NCBI GenBank assembly: GCA_036172665.1
Contig: CM069872.1
Coordinates: 25,672,001-25,736,000, forward strand
Length of the DNA stretch: 64,000 nt
Reading direction: 5' to 3'
From: Prosopocoilus inquinatus
Taxonomy: Eukaryota > Arthropoda > Insecta > Coleoptera > Lucanidae
Position 1 is the first letter of the stretch. Each line of letters begins with the position of its first letter. The translations under genes and the position numbers were made by a program. This document shows positions 1 through 9,240 of the stretch, piece by piece. A model generated the notes under the pieces. The model was given only the letters and a program-made list of their open reading frames with translations. It did no database searches and was not told the DNA's origin.

Positions 1-1
1 C

Positions 2-2455
2 ACGACTGCATTTTATTTGGCCTCATTTTATATACCACCAAATACATCCGTTAGCGATTATGAGATCTTTCTTGATGCACTTGAAGTTTTTTCAACTAAC
101 AAACTAATTACTATTATTGGTGATTTTAATCTTCCCAAGTTTGTAGAATTAAATTCAACTTGCCCGAAAGTGCGTTTGTTGCAAAATTTCTGTGCCTCTC
201 AAGAATTGTTTCAACTAAATAATGTTCTCAATAACGATGACAAATTGCTGGATCTTGTCTTGTCAAATCTTACATGTGAACTTGCAGTTACTCATGAAGA
301 AGTACCCTTTGTTTCAGAGGATTCGTATCACCCTGCTCTCGCTCTTACTATTAAGGGTTTGTTCCCTGATCTATCTACTTTTCCAGTAGGTCAGATCAAA
401 AGATATAATTTTCGCAGAGCAAATTTCTTTGATCTCTATAATAAACTCCTTAACATTGACTGGACTCCTGTGGAAACTAACTCTGATGTTAATCTTTGCA
501 CTCAATTACTGCATAATATTCTGCATAATATTTTTGATACATCAGTTCCGCAATATATCATTCATAAATCTGCTTTTCCTCCGTGGTTTACAGGATCTAT
601 TATCGCTAATTTAAAATTAAAGGATAACTACCGACAGAGATGGGTGACTACAAATAACTTGTTTTATCTCAATGAATTTAAACGTTTACGTGCTCTATGT
701 AAAACTCAAACATCTTCTGCCTATAGAACATATATGCGTCAAACGGAAGAGTCTATTTTGTCCAATCCTAAACAAATCTTTCAATACGTTCACATGAGAC
801 AAGGCACTACTCGGATCCCTAACGAATTATTCTCTGATGATAAATCCTATGATAGTCCCCAGGATATTGTTAATGGTTTTGCTGATTTATTTTCTAAAAT
901 TTATTTAACTACCTCTCTTTATACAGAATCTGAGGAAGTTCATTCGAATTGTCCTCCTTTTCATCTTTCACCTGTTACTGAGGATGACTTATTAGAAATA
1001 ATGGTTAGGTTTCCTGATAAAGTTACCGCTGGTGAAGATCTGATTCCCAGTTTTTTGGTTCGTGATGCAAGATATGTACTCGTTAAACCCTTGCTGTATA
1101 TTATTAACCTCGCCATTACTACATCTTCATTTCCGGATGCTTGGAAACGTGCTAGAGTTACACCTGTTCATAAAAAGGACGATAAAGCAGTGTTAAAAAA
1201 CTATCGCCCTATAGCAATCTTAAATAATTTTGCTAAAATTTTTGAAAAAGTTATCTTTCAGCAAATTTTCAATAACACTCGATCTTTCATAGCATCTTCT
1301 CAACATGGTTTTGTCTCCGGTAGATCCACTACAACGAACTTAGTCACTATAACACAATTTATTTCTGAGCATCTTGATAAGCAGGGTCAAGTAGATGTTA
1401 TATATACAGATCTCACTAGTGCTTTCGATACGGTACACCATGGCATTCTTCTTAAAAAATTAAGTTCTTTTGGCATGACGTCCTCTGCATTAGGTCTAAT
1501 GAAGTCATATTTAACAAACAGAATAAATTATGTGTTCTACAACGGTTACAAATCTTATGAATATTTAGCAACATCTGGTGTACCACAGGGCTCTAATTTG
1601 GGTCCCTTACTGTTCGTTTTATTCATTAATGATTTGTTGATATCTCTTGAAGACCGAGCTCTAGCCTTTGCGGATGATGTTAAAATCTATGCCTCAGTTT
1701 CTAGTGTTTCTGAAGGTGCTGATCTTCAAAGGTGTCTTGATACTGTTGCTAAATGGAGTTTAAATAATCATCTAAAGTTGAATATCAATAAATGCTGTGT
1801 TGTTACCTACACTAGGAAGTTTCATCCACTAATCGTCGACTATATAATTAATCACCAAAAGCTAACACGTAGGGATTTTACTACAGATCTTGGGGTAAAC
1901 TTCGATTCCTCACTTAGCTTTTCTGTTCACATACGTAATATAGTTACAACAGCCTCCAAATTTTATGGTTTTGTCTTACGTACGACTAAATATTTTAACA
2001 ACGTAAATATATTTAAGTGTCTTTTTAATTCATTGGTTGTTAGCAGATTGGAGTATGCTTCGCAAGTTTGGTCACCGTTATATAACTGCTATCGTTTGGA
2101 TATTGAACGTATACAACGCAGATTCCTTAAGTTCCTTGCATTTAAAATCAGTGGACAATATCCACCGAGAGGTATTGACTATGATTATCTACTGCTTACG
2201 CACAACTTTCAATCACTTAGTCATCGCCGTGATAGACAGGGAGCTCGATTTATATGGAAGGTACATCATAACCAAATAGATTGTGGTGAAATTCTAGCTT
2301 CTTTAAATCTGTTAGTGCCACGCATTAACTCCAGGTGGGCCAAAACCTTACACTTGCCAACTGCTAACACTAATATGCGCTTAAAATCTCCACTTTACAC
2401 TATGTGTCGCAATGCTGATGTCTTATATGAAGATATATTCTATGACTACGTTTAA
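2..2455 (+). CDS. Non-LTR retrotransposon ORF2, 5'-partial (endonuclease C-terminus plus reverse transcriptase)
   Basis: This is the polyprotein of a LINE. The endonuclease nicks target DNA and the reverse transcriptase primes cDNA from the nick. The frame is open from base 2 (817 codons) to TAA at 2453-2455. The codon at 17 is TTG inside an FYLASFYIPP stretch, so it is not a start and the N-terminus lies outside the window. Numbering from that codon, the endonuclease remnant shows GDFNLP (35-40) and SYHP (103-106), where many relatives have SDH. The reverse transcriptase shows PVHKK (383-387), NYRPI (395-399), QHGF (429-432), the first catalytic Asp in YTDLTSAFD (D465), SGVPQGSNLGP (520-530) and FADD (551-554). 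RLEYASQVWSPLY (from 678) is typical of the region after the polymerase. No stop or frameshift is visible. ORF2 proteins of this group are usually about 900 residues, so roughly 90 are missing. Placement in the Jockey/CR1 group is from motif style only; the clade is uncertain. Confidence 0.93.
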   Translation, partial: TTAFYLASFYIPPNTSVSDYEIFLDALEVFSTNKLITIIGDFNLPKFVELNSTCPKVRLLQNFCASQELFQLNNVLNNDDKLLDLVLSNLTCELAVTHEEVPFVSEDSYHPALALTIKGLFPDLSTFPVGQIKRYNFRRANFFDLYNKLLNIDWTPVETNSDVNLCTQLLHNILHNIFDTSVPQYIIHKSAFPPWFTGSIIANLKLKDNYRQRWVTTNNLFYLNEFKRLRALCKTQTSSAYRTYMRQTEESILSNPKQIFQYVHMRQGTTRIPNELFSDDKSYDSPQDIVNGFADLFSKIYLTTSLYTESEEVHSNCPPFHLSPVTEDDLLEIMVRFPDKVTAGEDLIPSFLVRDARYVLVKPLLYIINLAITTSSFPDAWKRARVTPVHKKDDKAVLKNYRPIAILNNFAKIFEKVIFQQIFNNTRSFIASSQHGFVSGRSTTTNLVTITQFISEHLDKQGQVDVIYTDLTSAFDTVHHGILLKKLSSFGMTSSALGLMKSYLTNRINYVFYNGYKSYEYLATSGVPQGSNLGPLLFVLFINDLLISLEDRALAFADDVKIYASVSSVSEGADLQRCLDTVAKWSLNNHLKLNINKCCVVTYTRKFHPLIVDYIINHQKLTRRDFTTDLGVNFDSSLSFSVHIRNIVTTASKFYGFVLRTTKYFNNVNIFKCLFNSLVVSRLEYASQVWSPLYNCYRLDIERIQRRFLKFLAFKISGQYPPRGIDYDYLLLTHNFQSLSHRRDRQGARFIWKVHHNQIDCGEILASLNLLVPRINSRWAKTLHLPTANTNMRLKSPLYTMCRNADVLYEDIFYDYV

Positions 2456-2577
2456 TCTTTCTTTTCATGTTCGATGTATTTTATTGTTATTTTTTTTTTT
2501 TTTTGTATATATTTTTGTTAAAGATATTCTCATTTCGTCCTATAATTGGGAAATTTCCTGTTGGGCGATTAATATTA
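2456..2577 (+). other. 3' untranslated tail of the LINE
   Basis: About 120 bp separate the ORF2 stop from the first satellite-like bases. The stretch is AT-rich, has a 15-T run and ends in an ATT-rich segment (about 2569-2580) just before the satellite phase begins. There is no AATAAA signal and no poly(A) run. The ATT-rich end could be the short simple-repeat tail some LINE clades carry, or chance AT-richness. The join falls at about 2575-2579, where the bases TATCATGTTATTT of the monomer begin. I see no gene here. Confidence 0.6.
2490..2504 (+). repeat. T15 homopolymer in the LINE 3' region
   Basis: Fifteen consecutive T lie 35 bp after the ORF2 stop on the sense strand. It is not a poly(A) tail in this orientation and is probably part of the element's 3' UTR. 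Length polymorphism or sequencing error is likely at such a run. Confidence 0.9.
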
Positions 2578-2600
2578 TTATCATGTTATTTGTCGTTTCG

Positions 2601-2749
2601 ATGGACTCCAGTAACTCTGATGTGAGATACGACGTTTTCGGACGCAGCAGAAGCTGGAAATAGTTTTAAACGAAACAACACGCATTAGCGATGTTCCTGT
2701 GATGTATCTAATCGATCCTTACTCATCTATCGTGTTATTTTACGTTTGG
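2601..2749 (+). repeat. First complete satellite monomer (phase reference)
   Basis: This 149-bp unit, from ATGGACTCC to the base before the next one, is the phase reference used here. From the left it holds the CTGATG box (about offset 18), the TTCGGACGCAGC block, a CAGC/GCTG dyad, GTTTTAAACG, an imperfect dyad around ATTAGCG, an ATCGAT site and an AT-rich end (CATGTTATTT). This copy has GCGATGTT where most have GCGTTGTT, and TTTTACG where most have TTTGACG. Confidence 0.95.
2645..2656 (+). other. Monomer dyad 1: CAGC-AGAA-GCTG hairpin (representative copy)
   Basis: A perfect 4-bp inverted repeat with a 4-base loop, present in most monomers. Common variants change the loop (AGAA, AGGA, AGCA, TGAA) or keep a wobble pair in RNA (CAGT with GCTG). 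Exceptions are the GCTAGAAAT monomers, which lose the outer pair, and the GCAATAGAAG monomers, which lose one inner pair. It could form a small cruciform or RNA hairpin. No function is shown. Confidence 0.6.
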
Positions 2750-2822
2750 ATGGACTCCAGTAACTCTGATGTGAGATACAAAGTTTTTGGACGCAGCAGA
2801 AGCAGGAAATAGTTTTGAACGA

Positions 2823-2844
2823 AACAACACGTATTAGCGTTGTT
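2823..2844 (+). other. Monomer dyad 2: imperfect stem around ATTA (representative copy)
   Basis: AACAA, a 2-base bulge (CA), then CGT or CGC, the loop ATTA, then GCG and TTGTT, giving up to 8 pairs. The frequent C/T variation in the left arm (CGC or CGT) keeps pairing in RNA through G-U wobble. Less common variants (CATATTAGCG, CGGATGAGCG) weaken it. Seen directly; a structural role is inference. Confidence 0.5.
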
Positions 2845-5800
2845 CCTGTGATGTATCTAATCGATCCTTACTTAGCTACTATGTTATTTGACGTTTCGAT
2901 GGACTCCAGTAACTCTAACGTGAGATACGAAATTTTCGGAAGCAGCAGCAGCTGGAAATAGTTTTAAACGAAACAACACATATTAGCGTTGTTCCTGTGA
3001 TGTATCTAATCGATCCTTACTCATCTATCATGTTATTTGACGTTTGGACGGACTCCAGTAACTCTGATGTGAGATACAAAGTTCTAGGATGCAGCAGAAG
3101 CTGGAAATAGTTTTGAACGAAACAACACGTATTAGCGTTGTTCCTGTGATGTATCTAAACGATCCTTACTTATCTAGCATGTTATTTGACGTTTGGATGG
3201 ACTCCAGTAACTTTGATGTGAGATACGACGTTTTCGGACGCAGCAGAAGCTGGAAATAGTTTTAAACGAAACAACACGTATTAGCGTTGTTCCTGTGAGG
3301 TATCTAATCGATCCTTACTCATCTATCATGTTATTTGACGTTTGAATGGACTCCAGTAACTCTGATGTGAGATACAAAGTTCTCGGACGCAGCAGAAGCT
3401 GGAAATAGTTTTGAACGAAACAACACGTATTAGCGTTGTTCCTGTGATGTATCTAATCGATCCTTACTTATCTACTATGTTATTTGACGTTTCGATGGAC
3501 TCCAGTAACTCTGATGTGAGATACGAAATTTTCGGACGCAGCAGAAGCTGCAAATAGTTTTAAATGAAACAACACGCATTAGCGTTGTTCCTGTGATGTA
3601 TCTAATCGATCCTTACTCATCTATCATATTATTTGACGTTTCGATGGACTCTAGTATTTCTGATTTGAGATACGAAGTTTTTGGACGCAGCAGGAGCTGG
3701 AAATAATTTTAAACGAAACAACACGTATTAGCGTTGTTCCTGTGATGTATCTAATCGATCCTTACTCATCTATCATGTTATTTTACGTTTGGATGGACTC
3801 CAGTAACTCTGATGTGAGATACAAAGTTTTTGGACGCAGCAGGAGCTGGAAATAGTTTTAAACGAAACAACACGTATTAGCGTTGTTCCTGTGATGTATC
3901 TAATCGATCCTTACTTATCTAATATGTTATTTGACGTTTCGATGGACTCCAGTAACTCTGATGTGAGATACGAAATTTTCGGACCCAGCAGAAGCTGGAA
4001 ATAGTTTTAAATGAAACAACACGCATTAGCGTTGTTCCTGTGATGTATCTAATCGATCCTTACTCATCTATCATGTTATTTGAAGTTTCGATGGACTCTA
4101 GTAACTCTGATGTGAGATACGAAGTTTTTGGACGCAGCAGGAGCTGGAAATAGTTTTAAACGAAACAACACGTATTAGCGTTGTACCTGTGATGTATCTA
4201 ATCGATCCTTACTCATCTATCATGTTATTTGACGTTTGGATGGACTCCAGTAAGTCTGATGTGAGATACAAAGTTTTTGGACGCAGCAGGAGCTGGAAAT
4301 AGTTTTAAACGAAACAACACGTATTAGCGTTGTTCCTGTGATGTATCTAATCGATCCTTACTTATCTATCATGTTATTTGGCGTTTCGATGGACTTCAGT
4401 AACTCTGAAGTGAGATACGAAGTTCTCGGACGCAGCTGAAGCTGGAAATAGTTTTGAGAGAAATAACACGTATTAGCGATGTTCCTGTGATGTATCTAAT
4501 CGATCCTTACTTATCGCTATATTATTTGACGTTTGGATGGACTCCAGTAACTCTGATGTGAGATACAAAGTTCTCGGACGCAGCAGTAGCTGGAAATAGT
4601 TTTGAACGAAACAACAAGTATTAGCGTTGTTCCTGTGATGTATCTAAGCGATCCTTACTCATCTAACATGTTATTTGACGTTTGGATGGACTCCAGTAAG
4701 TCTGATGTGAGATACGAAGTTTTTGGACGCAGCAGGAGCTGGAAATAGTTTTAAACGAAACAACACGCATTAGCGTTGTTCCTGTGATGTATCTAATCGA
4801 TCCTTACTCATCTATCATGTTATTTGACGTTTCGATGGACTCCAGTAACTCTGAAGTGAGATACGAAGTTCTCGGACGCAGCTGAAGCTGGAAATAGTTT
4901 TAAACGAAACAACACGTATTAGCGTTGTTCCTGTGCTGTATCTAATCGATCCTTACTTATCTATCATGTTATTTGTCGTTTCGATGGACTCCAGTAACTC
5001 TGATGTGAGATACGACGTTTTCGGACGCAGCAGAAGCTGGAAATAGTTTTAAACGAAACAACACGCATTAGCGATGTTCCTGTGATGTATCTAATCGATC
5101 CTTACTCATCTATCATGTTATTTTACGTTTGGATGAACTCCAGTAACTCTGATGTGAGATACAAAGTTTTTGGACGCAGCAGGAGCCGGAAATAGTTTTG
5201 AACGAAACAACAAGTATTAGCGTTGTTCCTGTGATGTATCTAATCGATCCTTACTCATCTATCATGTTATTTTACGTTTGGATGGACTCCAGTAACTCTG
5301 ATGTGAGATACAAAGTTCTCGGACGCAGCAGAAGCTGCAAATAGTTTTAAATGAAACAACACGCATTAGCGTTGTTCCTGTGCTGTATCTAATCGATCCT
5401 TACTTATCTATCATGTTATTTGTCGTTTCGATGGACTCCAGTAACTCTGATGTGAGATACGACGTTTTCGGACGCAGCAGAAGCTGGAAATAGTTTTAAA
5501 CGAAACAACACGCATTAGCGATGTTCCTGTGATGTATCTAATCGATCCTTACTCATCTATCATGTTATTTTACGTTTGGATGGACTCCAGTAACTCTGAT
5601 GTGAGATACAAAGTTTTTGGACGCAGCAGGAGCTGGAAATAGTTTTAAACGAAACAACACGTATTAGCGTTGTTCTTGTGATGTATCTAATCGATCCTTA
5701 CTCATCTATCATGTTATTTGACGTTTCGATGGACTCTAGTAATTCTGATGTGAGATACGAAGATCTTGGACGCAGCAGGAGCTGGAAATAGTTTTAAACG

Positions 5801-7454
5801 AAACAACACGTATTAGCGTTGTTCCTGTGATGTATCTAATCGATCCTTACTCATCTATCATGTTATTTGAGGTTTGGATGGACTCCAGTAACTCTGATGT
5901 GAGATACAAAGTTCTCGGACGCAGCAGAAACTGGAAATAGTTTTGAACGAAACAACACATATTAGCGTTGTTCCTGTGATGTATCTAATCGATCCTTACT
6001 TATCTAATATGTTATTTGACGTTTCGATGGACTCCAGTAACTCTGATGTGAGATACGAAATTTTCGGACCCAGCAGAAGCTGGAAATAGTTTTAAATGAA
6101 ACAACACGCATTAGCGTTGTTCCTGTGATGTATCTAATCGATCCTTACTCATCTATCATGTTATTTGGCGTTTCGATGGACTTCAGTAACTCTGAAGTGA
6201 GATACGAAGTTCTCGGACGCAGCTGAAGCTGGAAATAGTTTTGAGAGAAATAACACGTATTAGCGTTGTTCCTGTGATGTATCTAATCGATCCTTACTCA
6301 TCTATCATGTTATTTGACGTTTGGACGGACTCCAGTACCTCTGATGAGAGATACAAAGTTCTCGGACGCAGTAGAAGCTGGAAATAGTTTTGAACGAAAC
6401 AACACGTATTAGCGTTGTTCCTGTGATGTATCTAAACGATCCTTACTTATCTAACATGTTATTTGCCGTTTTCATGGACTCCAGTAAGTCTGATGTGAGA
6501 TACGACGTGTTCGGACGCAGCAGAAGCTGGAAATAGTTTTAAACGAAGCAACACGCATTAGCGTTGTTCCTGTGATGTATCTAATCGATCCTTACTTATC
6601 TATCATGTTATTTGACGTTTGGATGGACTCCAGTAAGTCTGATGTGAGATACGACGTTTTCGGACGCAGCAGAAGCTAGAAATAGTTTTAAACGAAACAA
6701 CACGCATTAGCGTTGTTCCTGTGATGTATCTAATCGATCCTTACTTATCTATCATGTTATTTGACGTTTGGATGGACTCCAGTAACCCTGACGTGAGATA
6801 CGAAGTTCTCGGACTCAGCAGAAGCTGGAAATAGTTTTAAACGAAACAACACGCATTAGCGTTTTTCCTGTGATGTATCTAATCGATCCTTACTCATCTA
6901 TCATGTTATTTGACGTTTGGACGGACTCCAGTAATTCTGATGTGAGATACAAAGTTTTTGGACGCAGCAGGAGCTAGAAATAGTTTTAAACGAAACAACA
7001 CGTATTAGCGTTGTTCCTGTGATGTATCTAATCGATCCTTACTTATCTATCATGTTATTTGACGTTTGGATGGACTCCAGTAAGTCTGATGTGAGATACG
7101 ACGTTTTCGGACGCAGCAGAAGCTGGAAATAGTTTTAAACGAAACAACACGCATTAGCGTTGTTCCTGTGATGTATCTAATCGATCCTTACTCATCTATC
7201 ATGTTATTTGACGTTTGGACGAACTCCAGTATCTCTGATGTGAGATACAATGTTATCGGACGCAGCAGAAGCTGGAAATAGTTTTAAACGAAACAACACG
7301 CATTAGCGTTGTTCCTGTGATGTATCTAATCGATCCTTACTTATCTATCATGTTATTTGACGTTTGGATGGACTCCAGTAAGTCTGATGTGAGATACGAC
7401 GTTTTCGGACGCAGCAGAAGCTGGAAATAGTTTTAAACGAAACAACACGCATTA

Positions 7455-9240
7455 GCGTTGTTCCTGTGATGTATCTAATCGATCCTTACTCATCTATCAT
7501 GTTATTTGACGTTTGGACGGACTCCAGTAACTCTGATGTGAGATACAATGTTATCGGACGCAGCAGAAGCTGGAAATAGTTTTAAACGAAACAACACGTA
7601 TTAGCGTTGTTCCTGTGATGTATCTAAACGATCCATACTTATCTAACATGTTATTTGACGTTTGGATGGACTCCAGTAAGTCTGATGTGAGATACAAAGT
7701 TTTTGGACGCAGCAGGAGCTAGAAATAGTTTTAAACGAAACAACACGTATTAGCGTTGTTCCTGTAATGTATCTAATCGATCCTTACTCATCTATCATGT
7801 TATTTGACGTTTGGACGGACTCCAGTAACTCTGATGTGAGATACAAAGTTATCGGACGCAGCAGAAGCTGGAAATAGTTTTAAACGAAACAACACGTATT
7901 AGCGTTGTTCCTGTGATGTATCTAATCGATCCTTACTCATCTATCATGTTATTTGACGTTTGGATGGACTCCAGTAACTCTGATGTGAGATACGAAATGT
8001 TCGGACGCAGCAGCAGCTGGAAATAGTTTTAAACGAAACAACACATATTAGCGTTGTTCCTGTGATGTAACTAATCGATCCTTACTCATATATCATGTTA
8101 TTTGACGTTTGGACGGACTCCAGTAACTCTGATGAGAGATACAAAGTTCTCGGACGCAGTAGAAGCTGGAAATAGTTTTGAACGAAACAACACGTATTAG
8201 CGTTGTGCCTGTGATGTATCTAAACGATCCTTACTTATCTAACATGTTATTTGACGTTTGGATGGACTCCAGTAAGTCTGATGTGAGATACAAAGTTTTT
8301 GGACGCAGCAGGAGCTGGAAATAGTTTTAAACGAAACAACACGGATGAGCGTTGTTCCTGTGATGTATCTAATCGATCCTTACTCATCTATCATGTTATT
8401 TGACGTTTGGACGGACTCCAGTAACTCTGATGTGAGATACAATGTTATCGGACGCAGCAGAAGCTGGAAATAGTTTTAAACGAAACAACACGTATTAGCG
8501 TTGTTCCTGTGATGTATCTAAACGATCCTTACTTATCTAACATGTTATTTGACGTTTGGATGGACTCCAGTAAGTCTGATGTGAGATACAAAGTTTTTGG
8601 ACGCAGCAGGAGCTAGAAATAGTTTTAAACGAAACAACACGTATTAGCGTTGTTCCTGTAATGTATCTAATCGATCCTTACTCATCTATCATGTTATTTG
8701 ACGTTTGGACGGACTCCAGTAACTCTGATGTGAGATACAAAGTTCTCGGACGCAGCAGAAGCTGGAAATAGTTTTAAACGAAACAACACGTATTAGCGTT
8801 GTTCCTGTGATGTATCTAATCGATCCTTACTCATCTATCATGTTATTTGACGTTTGGATGGACTCCAGTAACTCTGATGTGAGATACGAAATGTTCGGAC
8901 GCAGCAGCAGCTGGAAATAGTTTTAAACGAAACAACACATATTAGCGTTGTTCCTGTGATGTAACTAATCGATCCTTACTCATATATCATGTTATTTGAC
9001 GTTTGGACGGACTCCAGTAACTCTGATGTGAGATACAAAGTTCTCGGACGCAGTAGAAGCTGGAAATAGTTTTGAACGAAACAACACGTATTAGCGTTGT
9101 GCCTGTGATGTATCTAAACGATCCTTACTTATCTAACATGTTATTTGACGTTTGGATGGACTCCAGTAAGTCTGATGTGAGATACAAAGTTTTTGGACGC
9201 AGCAGGAGCTGGAAATAGTTTTAAACGAAACAACACGGAT
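7455..9240 (+). repeat. 6-mer higher-order repeat, two copies of 894 bp
   Basis: About 7455-8348 and 8349-9240 match at an offset of 894 bp (6 x 149). Shared markers include AATGTTATCGG (7547 and 8441), the GTGATGTAACTAATCG form (about 8067 and 8961) and ACGGATGAGC (8341 and 9235). The second copy ends where GCTGTATCTAATCGATTC replaces the GATGTATCTAATCGATCC form. Confidence 0.8.

Larger units (their letters stand above)
2578..7455 (+). repeat. Diverged array edge next to the LINE
   Basis: About 33 monomers that differ from each other more than those deeper in the array, with many private substitutions. They include the only 1-bp deletion I found (about 4515-4530, 148-bp monomer). There is no long higher-order unit, only short echoes. 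The monomers at about 4.97 and 5.42 kb repeat each other at 447 bp (3 units) and also resemble the first monomer at 2.58 kb. The rare form TTTTGAGAGAAATAACACG occurs near 4.45 and 6.24 kb, 12 units apart less 1 bp. Divergent edges are typical of satellites where homogenisation is weaker at the flank. Confidence 0.75.

Noticed and set aside
429..614. Short open frame in another frame within the LINE ORF2, with a further one at 2037-2279
   Set aside because: Shadow frames inside the clear polyprotein coding region, with no domain features.
2490..2504. Poly(A) tail of an oppositely oriented element
   Set aside because: The T run follows a sense-strand ORF2 stop by only 35 bp, and no second element is visible on the minus strand; it is more simply part of the LINE 3' region.
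2635..2660. CENP-B-box-like motif around TTCGGACGCAGC
   Set aside because: Beyond a TTCG start it does not match the pattern TTCG-N4-A-N2-CGGG; no match that I can support in the consensus.
2412..2663. 83-codon open frame spanning the LINE tail and first monomer
   Set aside because: Crosses the stop region, the T run and the satellite junction; its end is the same satellite translation as the other short frames.
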